The notes: generated by a model not told the origin, from the letters alone. 23,419 nucleotides of DNA from JBAXTU01 sp037130015 (GCA_037130015.1 JBAXTU010000014.1:1-23419); one strand, 5' to 3'; numbered from the stretch's first letter, positions 15,824 through 23,396 are shown. Program-made: numbers and translations.

Positions 15824-15832
15824 ATTTTGGTA

Positions 15833-15861
15833 TTGATTTTTTTTGTTTAAAATGCGATAAT
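15833..15861 (+). promoter_or_regulatory. Promoter for the NYN gene
   Basis: TTGATT at 15833-15838, a 17-base spacer, and GATAAT at 15856-15861 preceded by TGC (extended -10). AGGGGA at 15873-15878 is a moderate ribosome site 7 bases before the ATG. Confidence 0.65.
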
Positions 15862-15885
15862 TGGTGCAGGTTAGGGGAAATAAAT

Positions 15886-16551
15886 ATGGACTTAGTTGAA
15901 TTTAAACAACAAACGATTAAAGAAAAATTGGAAATAACCGAAGAAAGATTCGGCAAAATTTTGAGCATTATTGATTTTGGCAATGTTAATTATTGGTTTG
16001 AGGAAGATAGAATGGATTTTGACGGCGGCAATATTAGTGCTGATGAAAAATTTTCTATCAGCTTAAAGATGCTTTATGAATTTTTAAGTTGTTTTTCGGC
16101 CAAGAGCAGATTTTATTTTGGTTATAACCCAAATAAAAATAAATCGCTTGGTTTTATTGCGGTTGCCGAAGGTATTTTTGGCAATAGGAATGTTATTACT
16201 AAACAGATGCAATTCGTAAAACATTATATTAAGGATAATGAGATAACAACCAGAGCTATAAATCAAAATAGAGATGGAAAATATATTTTAATACCAAAGT
16301 GTAATTTTGATGTAGAAATTTCAATTGATAGTGTTAGACTGGCAAAAGATTATGATACTATTTGTTTGTTGTCAGGTGATGCTGATTTTATGGCCTTGGC
16401 TCAATATTTGAAATCCAGTTTGGATAAAAAAGTTATTTTGATTAAAAGTGGTTTTATAAAAAGTGAATTTCATAATCTAGTTAATTTGGTTATTAATGCT
16501 CAAGATATAAAACAGTACATTGCCTTTAAAATGCAAAAAACCCGCCCCTAA
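15886..16551 (+). CDS. NYN-domain (PIN-like) nuclease
   Basis: 221 residues, cytosolic. After a short helical start (1-24), a NYN/PIN-like fold begins with I-I-D-F-G-N-V-N-Y-W (Asp30). It continues to the acidic patch F-D-V-E-I-S-I-D-S-V (Asp142, Asp148) and L-L-S-G-D-A-D-F (Asp165, Asp167). These spaced aspartates are the metal-binding set of LabA/NYN proteins, which are single-strand RNases or have unknown RNA targets. It has its own promoter and no toxin-antitoxin partner in the window. Its last codons are overlapped on the other strand by the terminator of the small RNA at 16535-16610, so antisense effects are possible (inference). Confidence 0.85.
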   Translation: MDLVEFKQQTIKEKLEITEERFGKILSIIDFGNVNYWFEEDRMDFDGGNISADEKFSISLKMLYEFLSCFSAKSRFYFGYNPNKNKSLGFIAVAEGIFGNRNVITKQMQFVKHYIKDNEITTRAINQNRDGKYILIPKCNFDVEISIDSVRLAKDYDTICLLSGDADFMALAQYLKSSLDKKVILIKSGFIKSEFHNLVNLVINAQDIKQYIAFKMQKTRP

Positions 16552-16559
16552 AGGCGAGT
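16535..16559 (-). terminator. Intrinsic terminator of the small RNA
   Basis: A seven-pair stem (one G-U pair) with loop TTTAGG is followed by TTTTTT on the minus strand. On the plus strand the same stem has no T-tract after it, so the terminator works in the minus direction. Confidence 0.8.
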
Positions 16560-16610
16560 CTTGCGGATCTCACGCTCGTATCCACGAGCAGGATAATCCT
16601 TGCGGATTAC
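16535..16610 (-). ncRNA. Candidate small RNA with its own promoter and terminator
   Basis: On the minus strand a promoter (16645-16617) is followed by three hairpins and a T-run. Hairpin 1 is TAATCC-GCAA-GGATTA (16609-16594), a GNRA tetraloop. Hairpin 2 is GCTCGT-GGAT-ACGAGC (16589-16574). The linker at 16573-16560 holds another ATCCGCAAG, whose AUCC could pair with the GGAU loop of hairpin 2. Hairpin 3 is ACTCGCC/GGCGGGT (16559-16553 with 16546-16540), followed by six T's (16540-16535), a textbook terminator. The predicted RNA is about 76 bases. No start codon or protein frame is evident. I do not recognise the family. Confidence 0.6.
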
Positions 16611-16616
16611 ATCTAT

Positions 16617-16645
16617 AATATACATTATTTTAATGTGCTTGTCAA
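16617..16645 (-). promoter_or_regulatory. Promoter for the small RNA
   Basis: On the minus strand, TTGACA (16645-16640), a 17-base spacer, then TATATT (16622-16617); TATTAT (16620-16615) is an alternative with 19. The predicted start is a G at 16610. A plus-strand TATAAT (16614-16619) overlaps it and might serve the ZIP gene, but lacks a good -35. Confidence 0.7.
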
Positions 16646-16679
16646 AAGTTATCCACATGGTAATAAATATATCAATCAT

Positions 16680-17405
16680 ATGCAACAAATACTTCTCTCT
16701 CTAGCAACTTTTGTCTCCACTCTCTCTGGTGGGCTTTTGGCTGTTAAATTAAAAGATAAAATAAATTCGGTTATGGGCTTCACGGCCGGTGTTTTGCTGG
16801 GCGTGGTTTTTTTTGAAATTTTCCCCGAGATTATAAATCAAATCAGAATAAATGATTTTCCGCCAATTAATGTGATGATCGCCTTGGTTGTTGGTTTTAT
16901 GGTTTTTCATGTTTTGGAAAAAATGGTTTTGATTCATCATTCGCACGAACATGATTATGCGGAACATCATCATCCTCAGGTTGGCGTGTTTTCAGCTTTG
17001 GCGCTGGCTGGACACAGTTTTATGGATGGTGTAGGTATTGGGCTGGGTTTTCAAATCAATCCGGCTGTGGGACTCTTAGTGGCAATTGCTGTAATCTCAC
17101 ACGATTTTACTGATGGTATGAATACGGTGGCTTTAATGGTTAAAAACAAAAACACCATCAAAAAGTCCATTGCTTTTTTGCTTTTGGACGCTATTGCTCC
17201 AATACTAGGCTCAGCTTCAACTTTATTTTTCAGTTTTTCTAATAATTTTTTAGTTTTATATCTGGGCTTTTTTGCCGGTTTTCTTTTGTATATTGGTGCT
17301 AGTGACATTTTACCAGAAGCGCACAGTCAAAAAAGCTCATATAAACTCATCGGTTTGACTATGCTTGGCATTGCTCTGATTTTTTTTATTTCTCGTCTAG
17401 CTTAA
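16680..17405 (+). CDS. ZIP-family divalent metal transporter
   Basis: 241 residues from the ATG at 16680, which opens directly into the first helix. The GTG at 16635 would add 15 polar residues and overlap the small-RNA promoter, so I reject it. About eight helices are visible. A His-rich cytosolic loop (H-H-S-H-E-H-D ... E-H-H-H, about 86-98) lies between helices 3 and 4. The metal path is H-S-F-M-D-G (His112, Asp116) and I-S-H-D-F-T-D-G (His141, Asp142), matching ZIP helices 4 and 5. Likely substrates are Zn2+, Fe2+ or Mn2+. It is divergent from the small RNA and shares its promoter region with it. Confidence 0.9.
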   Translation: MQQILLSLATFVSTLSGGLLAVKLKDKINSVMGFTAGVLLGVVFFEIFPEIINQIRINDFPPINVMIALVVGFMVFHVLEKMVLIHHSHEHDYAEHHHPQVGVFSALALAGHSFMDGVGIGLGFQINPAVGLLVAIAVISHDFTDGMNTVALMVKNKNTIKKSIAFLLLDAIAPILGSASTLFFSFSNNFLVLYLGFFAGFLLYIGASDILPEAHSQKSSYKLIGLTMLGIALIFFISRLA

Positions 17406-17500
17406 TAGTGAAAGAAGTTTTGAACTAGTGTCGTATTAATTAGTGAAGGCCTGAAACAATAGGCCAGCCCGAGTTGTGGGTAAGTTAATTTTTTCATGTC
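17406..17500 (+). other. Intergenic segment with two small hairpins of unknown role
   Basis: GGCCT (17448-17452) pairs with AGGCC (17461-17465), and CCC (17468-17470) pairs with GGG (17478-17480). No promoter or open frame is seen. It is probably the 3' untranslated region of the ZIP transcript. Confidence 0.35.
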
Positions 17501-17527
17501 AAAAACAGGTTTATGGGACCTGTTTTT
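17501..17527 (+). terminator. Terminator after the ZIP gene
   Basis: AAAAACAGGT (17501-17510) pairs with ACCTGTTTTT (17518-17527) around TTATGGG. The symmetric A/T flanks could work in both directions. Confidence 0.85.
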
Positions 17528-17543
17528 GGTTTATCAAGTTATC

Positions 17544-17552
17544 TGTTATAAT
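17544..17552 (+). promoter_or_regulatory. Extended -10 promoter for the carboxypeptidase-like gene
   Basis: TGT then TATAAT at 17547-17552. The -35 is weak (TTTTGG at 17524-17529 with 17-base spacing). The leader is about 20 bases. Confidence 0.6.
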
Positions 17553-17578
17553 AAAATTATAAATTTAATTTTTGTTCA

Positions 17579-18856
17579 ATGAAAAAGATAATTTTAATTA
17601 TATTGGCTTTATCTCTGCTGATGCCGGTGATGCCGGTTGAGGCTGTGGTCAAAAAAGCGACAGTTGTCAAAAAAACAGTTGTGGCCAAACCCAAGCTCAC
17701 AGCCAAAACCAAAATGCTGGGGCGTTTTTTGGTGGAGACACAAAGTTTTGATCGTCTGTGGTATGCCAGCCAAAAAGATCAAAAGCGTTATTTAATAAAA
17801 GAAGATGCCGACCTAAAATGGCTTATTAGTAAATTTGGCGTGGTTATTGGCACCAAGGATTTGAATAAAATACCAGCTACTCCAAAACAAAAAGCCACGG
17901 CCAGCGTGGTCACAAAGTATAAAGGAAAAATTGTTTTGGCTGTCAAAGATGGCGATGCTTGGTTTGTTAATCCTGGTGATGGTTTTCGTTATAAACTGGA
18001 AGATTTTAATAGCTTTTCTCAAGTGATGAGAGTTATTGGTTTAGAAGTTAATGATGCTTCTCTTAGACAGCTAGCTATGAATAGTGAGCAATTGGTTTTT
18101 GATCCGACTTTTACGGGCGAGGCTTATGTCAGATATGATGGTAATAATTTTTATAACGGATTAAATAATAAGACTGTTTTGCCACTGGCATCACTGAGTA
18201 AGCTTATGACAGCGCTGGTGCTCTCAGATTTGAATTTGGATTTTGAAAAATGGGTGACCACCACCAAAGAACAAATGAATTATCCGCGTCTCACGGCTGG
18301 CAGTGGTAATACCAGTGAAGTGTCTCTTTTGGCTGGAGACAGGGTGCGTATTGAAGATTTGTGGGTTTCTATGCTACTAGCTTCATCAAATCAATCAGCG
18401 GTTATTTTGGCTGATAATAGCGGACTTAGTAGAGCAGAATTTGTCGCCCGTATGAATCAAAAAGCCAAAGATCTGGGACTTAAAAAAACCAAGTTTTATG
18501 AGATGACCGGGCTCAGTCCATATAATGTGAGTACACCAGAGGAAATGGCTATTATTGCTAGCACGGCTTTTAAAAATCAAAAAATATCCGATGCTAGTGT
18601 TAAGGGCAATTATGTTTTTGAAGTTGCGGATAGTAATGGCGGACCGCGATTGGTAAAAATAATTAATAGCAATTATACTTTGCTGGGCATGCAATTGGAC
18701 GGTGCCAAAGTTGGTTATTTGATTGAAGCCAAAAGCAATGTGGCCGTGAAAAAAAACGGGGAGATTATTGTGGTGATGCACGCCAGCGGACTTCAACAGC
18801 GCAATAAAATTGTGCAGGGTTTGCTGGATAAGATGGAATATGCCTTTGGTCAATAA
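17579..18856 (+). CDS. S11-type D-alanyl-D-alanine carboxypeptidase homologue with two WYV-GKRY-like modules
   Basis: 425 residues. A signal peptide (about 1-22) is followed by a Lys/Val-rich linker. Two copies of a small module lie at 47-92 (G-R-F-L-V ... L-W-Y-A-S ... K-R-Y-L-I) and 116-160 (G-K-I-V-L ... A-W-F-V-N-P-G-D-G-F-R-Y). A penicillin-binding S11 domain covers about 175-415. Nucleophile motif SxxK is Ser205-Leu-Ser-Lys208, and SxN is Ser269-Ser-Asn271. The third motif, normally K-T-G, reads K-V-G at 377-379, followed by Y-L-I-E-A-K instead of the usual Y-T-x-E-A-G. So it may be a weak or inactive peptidoglycan-binding form, or trim peptide side chains with altered specificity. It converges with the oxidoreductase, 2 bases between stops. 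Confidence 0.85.
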   Translation: MKKIILIILALSLLMPVMPVEAVVKKATVVKKTVVAKPKLTAKTKMLGRFLVETQSFDRLWYASQKDQKRYLIKEDADLKWLISKFGVVIGTKDLNKIPATPKQKATASVVTKYKGKIVLAVKDGDAWFVNPGDGFRYKLEDFNSFSQVMRVIGLEVNDASLRQLAMNSEQLVFDPTFTGEAYVRYDGNNFYNGLNNKTVLPLASLSKLMTALVLSDLNLDFEKWVTTTKEQMNYPRLTAGSGNTSEVSLLAGDRVRIEDLWVSMLLASSNQSAVILADNSGLSRAEFVARMNQKAKDLGLKKTKFYEMTGLSPYNVSTPEEMAIIASTAFKNQKISDASVKGNYVFEVADSNGGPRLVKIINSNYTLLGMQLDGAKVGYLIEAKSNVAVKKNGEIIVVMHASGLQQRNKIVQGLLDKMEYAFGQ

Positions 18857-18858
18857 AA

Positions 18859-20787
18859 TTATAACGCTAGGGCAGTTTTGGCGCCTTCCCAAATGGCGTC
18901 ATTGATACGGCGAGGCGAGACCGCGTCACCGATGGTGATGACACGCTTAGATATTTTTTTGGCAATATTTTTCAGCCCATCATTAGAATGAGCACCCAAA
19001 CATAAAACAACAGTATCAGCCAGCAGTTGCTGGTTTTTTTGATTGCTATTTATTTTTAGTCCAGTAGAATTTATTTCCAAAATTTTAGTGTTGAGCATTA
19101 TATTTACGCCTAGATTTTTCAGTCGTTCAATGGCCAAAGCTTTTTCATCAATAGGCGTTTCTGTCGCTAGTTGGTCTGACATTTCTATAATAGTGACTGG
19201 ATGTTTTCTGACAGCTAAATATTCAGCCATTTGTAGTCCCACACAACCGCCACCAGCAATAGCCACTCGTCCCTTGGCTCGGGATTTTCTATACAAAATA
19301 TCAGAAGCTAGTACGACATTTTTATGATTGATGCCAGTAATATCTGGTCGCTTTGGCGATGAACCCATGGCCAAAATTATGGCGTCAGCTGAAAGTGATT
19401 TTAAAAGTTCAGGAGTTAATTTTGTTTTGGTTTTTATAATCACTCCGGAATTTCGCAAATCATAAATTAATTTTAATCGTAATTTTTCCCAGCCATCGCG
19501 ATGAGGTGTTTGGCTGGCAATTAGTAGTTGTCCGCCCAAATATTTGCTTTGTTCATAAAGAGTGACGCTGTGGCCACGCTTGGATGCTGTAATAGCTGCG
19601 GTCATGCCACCGGGTCCGCCACCAACCACGATTATTTTTTTCTTTTTGCCAGATTTTTTGGCAAAGTCTAATTCATGTCCGCTACTGGCATTAACAGTGC
19701 AACGCGCGTCTTGTCCAGCAAACAATCTACTGATACAACCTTGATTGCAACAAATACAATTGTTGATTTCTTTAATATTTCCAGCACTGACTTTTTTTGG
19801 CCAATTCGGATCGGCCAAGAGTGGTCGGCCAATAGCCACAAAATCGGCCCAGCCGTCACTAATAATTTTTTCAGCCAGTTTTGGATTGCGTATTTTGCCA
19901 ACAGTGATGACCGGAATATTAACATTGTTTTTTATTTGTTTGGCTAGTGGCACCAAAATATTTTCTTTTACAGCCATTGGTTGGATAAGTAGTCCTTTGA
20001 GATATGAACCGTAATTTGAAGACGTCACATGAATGGCATCGGCGCCGATAGCTTCTAATTTTTGGGCGATTAAAATACTGTCATTAATGGTCAGGCCACC
20101 TTTTACAAATTCATCACCGGAAATTCTGACCATGATTGGAAAATTATCACCCACATTTTTTCGTACTGCTTCATAAACTTCCCGCAAAAAGCGAAAACGT
20201 TTTTCTGGTGTGCCACCATAAATGTCTCGGCGTTCATTACTGAAAGGGGATAGAAATTGAGTGATTAAATATCCATGAGCTGCGTGAATTTCCACAAAGT
20301 CCAAACCCGCTTTTTTGGCGCGTAGTCCAGCTTCTCCAAATTTTTTAATAATATCTTTTATTTCTGATAATTTTAAGGCTCGTGGCATTTCTCCGCTGAG
20401 AGGTTCGGCAATGGCTGATGGTGCCAGTGTTTGTTGGCCAATGTTTTTAGAAGATGTTTGCCGGCCAGCATGATATAATTGGATGCCGATTTTTGTGCTA
20501 TTTTTGTGGGCGACTTGCGCTAATTTTTTTAAGCCTGGAATAACATGATCAGCGTGGATGCCCATTTGTGAAGCAAACCCTTTGCCTAAAAGATCAATAT
20601 AACTAGCTTCAAGAATAATCGCACCCACACCACCCTTGGCGATGCTCTCAATATGAGCAATATATCTTTGATTGGCTGAGCCATCTTTAGAAGCATAATT
20701 CAAAACCATGGGTGGCATAATCAATCTATTTTTGATAGTGAGCTTGCCGATTTTGGCTGGCGTGAAGAGTTTTGGGAATTTTGACAT
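18859..20787 (-). CDS. Old-Yellow-Enzyme / 2,4-dienoyl-CoA reductase-like flavin oxidoreductase
   Basis: 642 residues, cytosolic, three parts. An FMN TIM barrel (1-340) has the active-site stretch H-A-A-H-G-Y (His168, His171, Tyr173) and the nearby G-G family motif. A 4Fe-4S site uses Cys344, Cys347, Cys351 and Cys363 (C-x2-C-x3-C-x11-C). FAD and NAD(P) domains (about 383-642) have G-G-G-P-G-G at 389-394 and A-G-G-G-C-V-G at 511-517. The layout matches FadH and trimethylamine dehydrogenase relatives, which pass electrons NAD(P)H-FAD-FeS-FMN to an enone-type substrate. No fatty-acid oxidation genes are nearby, so the substrate is unknown. Its promoter is on the minus strand at 20816-20824. It is divergent from typA. 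Confidence 0.92.
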   Translation of the reverse strand: MSKFPKLFTPAKIGKLTIKNRLIMPPMVLNYASKDGSANQRYIAHIESIAKGGVGAIILEASYIDLLGKGFASQMGIHADHVIPGLKKLAQVAHKNSTKIGIQLYHAGRQTSSKNIGQQTLAPSAIAEPLSGEMPRALKLSEIKDIIKKFGEAGLRAKKAGLDFVEIHAAHGYLITQFLSPFSNERRDIYGGTPEKRFRFLREVYEAVRKNVGDNFPIMVRISGDEFVKGGLTINDSILIAQKLEAIGADAIHVTSSNYGSYLKGLLIQPMAVKENILVPLAKQIKNNVNIPVITVGKIRNPKLAEKIISDGWADFVAIGRPLLADPNWPKKVSAGNIKEINNCICCNQGCISRLFAGQDARCTVNASSGHELDFAKKSGKKKKIIVVGGGPGGMTAAITASKRGHSVTLYEQSKYLGGQLLIASQTPHRDGWEKLRLKLIYDLRNSGVIIKTKTKLTPELLKSLSADAIILAMGSSPKRPDITGINHKNVVLASDILYRKSRAKGRVAIAGGGCVGLQMAEYLAVRKHPVTIIEMSDQLATETPIDEKALAIERLKNLGVNIMLNTKILEINSTGLKINSNQKNQQLLADTVVLCLGAHSNDGLKNIAKKISKRVITIGDAVSPRRINDAIWEGAKTALAL

Positions 20788-20815
20788 AGAGATTTTTATA
20801 ATTGATATTATTTAT

Positions 20816-20824
20816 ATAATAACA
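20816..20824 (-). promoter_or_regulatory. Extended -10 promoter for the oxidoreductase
   Basis: On the minus strand, TGT then TATTAT (20821-20816). The -35 at 17 bases is weak (TATAAA, 20844-20839). The leader would be about 22 bases. Confidence 0.5.
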
Positions 20825-20888
20825 TATTTTGAGATTTTTTTATACATGAGCTTGATTTATTTATTTATTTATGATAAGATAATTTTCT

Positions 20889-22676
20889 ATGGAAATACGT
20901 AATATCGCCATTATCGCTCACGTGGATCATGGCAAGACAGCTCTAACCGACAAACTACTCAAACAAACCGGCATGGTGGCGGAAGATTTTTCAATGGACA
21001 CTAATGCTTTGGAAAAAGAACGAGGCATTACTATTTATTCCAAAAATGGTTCGTTTTTTTATAAAGGCATCAAGATAAATATCGTGGACACTCCTGGCCA
21101 TGCTGATTTTGGTTCCGAAGTTGAACGTGTACTTCGCTCAATTGATTCTGTTATTTTGGTGGTTGATGCGCAAGAAGGTCCCATGCCTCAAACTAGATTT
21201 GTGCTTAAAAAATCTTTGGAGCTGGGCTTAAAACCAATTGTGGTCATTAATAAAATTGACAAACAAGCAGCTCGTCCAGATATGGTGCAAGAAGAAGTTT
21301 TTGAATTATTTTTGGATTTGGGCGCCAATGACGAACAATTGGATTTCCCAGTCATTTATGCTATTGCCAGAGAAGGCATTGCCAAATTAAATCTTGATGA
21401 CAAATCTGTTGATTTGACACCACTCTTGGAAATGATTATTGCCAAGGTTGAGCCGGCCAAAGCTGATGCTAGTTTGCCACTACGCATGCAACCGTTTAAT
21501 TTGGCTTATGATGATTTTCTTGGCCGTTTGGCTTTGGGTCGTATTTATGAAGGTACGGTCAAAGTTGGTGGACAAGTGATTGTTAAAAAACCAGACGGCG
21601 AAGCTCGCACTGGCAAAATCACCAAAGTTTTTTCTTTTAAGGGTATGTCGCGTGAAGAAGTGGATGAAGCTTATGCTGGCGATATTGTTATGATTGCTGG
21701 ACTCCCCGATATTTATATTGGTGAAACTATTTGTGTTAATACCGATCAAGAGCCGTTGCCAGCTATTAATATTGATGAACCGACTATTTGTTTGAATTTT
21801 TTGGTTAATAGCTCTCCATTTGCCGGTCGTGAAGGCAAATCAGTCACCAGCAAACAGATTAAAGAACGCTTGCAAAAAGAATTGGAAGTTAATGTTGGTT
21901 TAAAAGTTGATTTTGAATCATCTGAATTTTATAAAGTTTTTGGACGTGGTGAGCTTCATGTGGCCATTTTAATAGAAAACATGCGCCGTGAAGGCTTTGA
22001 ACTTCAAGTTTCTCAACCGCAAGTCATTATCAAAGAAGTTGAAGGCGTCAAAAGCGAACCATACGAAGAAGCTACTATTGATGTGCCCACGGAATATGCC
22101 GGCTCAGTGATTGAAAAAATGTCCAAACGCAAAGGCACTATTATTCATATGGATCAAGACACTGGACAGACCAGAATAATTTTTGAAATCCCGACCCGTG
22201 GACTTTTGGGTTATCGCGGTGAATTTGTGATTGATACTAGGGGTGAAGGTATTTTGTGTACTCGTGTTATTGGTTTCAAGCCTTATGCTGGACAAATTGA
22301 CAAGAGTGATGTTGGTTCCATGATTTCTATGGAAACTGGCAAGACTGCCGCCTATTCTCTGGATAATTTGCAAAATCGTGGTACTTTGTATGTGGGTGGA
22401 GCTGTGGAAGTGTATGAAGGACAGGTAATTGGTAATGTAAGCAAAGGCAATGATTTGACTATTAATCCGATTAAAGGTAAAAATCTCACCAATATGCGTT
22501 CATCTGGCGCTGATGAAGCCTTAAAACTTTCACCGCCATGGGAAGTAACTCTTGAACGCGGTTTGGAAATTATGAAAGAAGATGAATATTTAGAAATTAC
22601 GCCCAAAAGCATCCGTCTGCGTAAACAAAATCTTAAAGAAGTGGATAGAATCAGGACTGGTAGAAAAGGAAAATAA
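20889..22676 (+). CDS. typA: Ribosome-associated translational GTPase TypA/BipA
   Basis: 595 residues, normal length. The GTPase domain starts at once: P-loop A-H-V-D-H-G-K-T (10-17), switch region R-G-I-T-I, D-T-P-G-H, and N-K-I-D for guanine recognition. EF-G-like domains II, III and V follow, and the TypA-specific C-terminal domain ends in R-L-R-K. It binds the 70S ribosome, helps 50S assembly and acts under stress. The ATG at 20889 has no Shine-Dalgarno. Possible promoter parts are TTGATT (20852-20857) and GATAAT (20878-20883), but the 20-base spacing and the very short leader make this uncertain. Confidence 0.97.
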   Translation: MEIRNIAIIAHVDHGKTALTDKLLKQTGMVAEDFSMDTNALEKERGITIYSKNGSFFYKGIKINIVDTPGHADFGSEVERVLRSIDSVILVVDAQEGPMPQTRFVLKKSLELGLKPIVVINKIDKQAARPDMVQEEVFELFLDLGANDEQLDFPVIYAIAREGIAKLNLDDKSVDLTPLLEMIIAKVEPAKADASLPLRMQPFNLAYDDFLGRLALGRIYEGTVKVGGQVIVKKPDGEARTGKITKVFSFKGMSREEVDEAYAGDIVMIAGLPDIYIGETICVNTDQEPLPAINIDEPTICLNFLVNSSPFAGREGKSVTSKQIKERLQKELEVNVGLKVDFESSEFYKVFGRGELHVAILIENMRREGFELQVSQPQVIIKEVEGVKSEPYEEATIDVPTEYAGSVIEKMSKRKGTIIHMDQDTGQTRIIFEIPTRGLLGYRGEFVIDTRGEGILCTRVIGFKPYAGQIDKSDVGSMISMETGKTAAYSLDNLQNRGTLYVGGAVEVYEGQVIGNVSKGNDLTINPIKGKNLTNMRSSGADEALKLSPPWEVTLERGLEIMKEDEYLEITPKSIRLRKQNLKEVDRIRTGRKGK

Positions 22677-22716
22677 AAAAAACGGGATTTATTCCGCAGT
22701 CAGTAATAAATAATTT

Positions 22717-22744
22717 GTAGAGACGCATTGCAATGCGTCTCTAC
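22717..22744 (+). repeat. Perfect 28-base palindrome, REP-like, probably also a terminator
   Basis: GTAGAGACGCATTG at 22717-22730 is followed by its exact reverse complement at 22731-22744. A T-rich tract follows on the plus strand, so it can end the typA transcript and the converging DedA transcript. It begins with GTAG, the tetranucleotide found at the foot of REP elements moved by RAYT (TnpA-REP) transposases. No transposase is in the window. Confidence 0.8.
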
Positions 22745-22745
22745 T

Positions 22746-23360
22746 TTATTTTTTTAGATTTCTTAAATGTCTGATAATATAGGCGATGATCATAGCGATA
22801 ATAATGACAGCAATAGCAATATCAAAGCCATGCAGACGATCTTTGACGGTTTGCCAATTTTCTCCTAGTTTGATGCCAAGATAAGTGAATAAAGCACACC
22901 AAGGCAAGGCACCGGCAAAAGTATAGGCCGAAAATCGTTTTATTTCCATTTTGGCGATACCAGCTGGAAAAGAAATATAGGTGCGAACCACAGGCAGAAG
23001 TCGGCCGAAAAATACAGCCATTTGTCCATGTTTTTTAAACCAATTGTCGGCCATATCCAAATCATGGCGGGAAATTAGAATATATTTGCCATATTTTTCT
23101 ATTAATGGCCGACCACCAGCTTTGCCAATGTAATAAGCCAATAATGAACCGAAAAGATTGCCCAAAGCGCCAATAATTGTGGCCATTATGAAATTCATTT
23201 TGCCTAAGGACACTAAAAATCCAGCAAAAGGCATAATGATTTCTGAGGGAAAGGGGACACCGCAACTTTCTAAAGCCATTAAAATAAGTAGGCCACCATA
23301 GCCTAGCGTTTCCATAATTTTAATGATAATGTCCGCTAAGATAGAAATGATAAAAGTCAT
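22746..23360 (-). CDS. DedA-family (VTT/SNARE-associated) membrane protein
   Basis: 204 residues with several membrane helices. Family blocks are present: A-L-E-S-C-G-V-P-F-P-S-E (29-40, with Glu31 and Glu40) and F-G-R-L-L-P-V-V-R-T-Y-I-S-F-P-A-G (118-134), containing G-R-x-x-P-x-x-R (Arg120, Arg126). Family knowledge: DedA proteins act as lipid flippases or proton-linked transporters needed for envelope homeostasis, and some recycle undecaprenyl phosphate. The stop lies just past the palindrome. The promoter places the transcript start within a base or two of the ATG, so the mRNA may be leaderless. Confidence 0.92.
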   Translation of the reverse strand: MTFIISILADIIIKIMETLGYGGLLILMALESCGVPFPSEIIMPFAGFLVSLGKMNFIMATIIGALGNLFGSLLAYYIGKAGGRPLIEKYGKYILISRHDLDMADNWFKKHGQMAVFFGRLLPVVRTYISFPAGIAKMEIKRFSAYTFAGALPWCALFTYLGIKLGENWQTVKDRLHGFDIAIAVIIIAMIIAYIIRHLRNLKK

Positions 23361-23367
23361 AGGTTTT

Positions 23368-23396
23368 ATTATATAACAATTTTATTCACTTTTCAA
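23368..23396 (-). promoter_or_regulatory. Promoter for the DedA gene, possibly leaderless
   Basis: On the minus strand, TTGAAA (23396-23391), a 17-base spacer, and TATAAT (23373-23368). The expected start is about 23361, next to the A of the start codon at 23360. Confidence 0.65.

Noticed and set aside
16635..16679. GTG start extending the ZIP transporter by 15 residues
   Set aside because: The extension is polar, unlike ZIP N-termini, and overlaps the -35 of the minus-strand RNA promoter.
17406..17527. Riboswitch controlling the carboxypeptidase-like gene
   Set aside because: The gene has its own promoter downstream of the terminator, no promoter precedes the hairpins, and no known aptamer core is recognisable.
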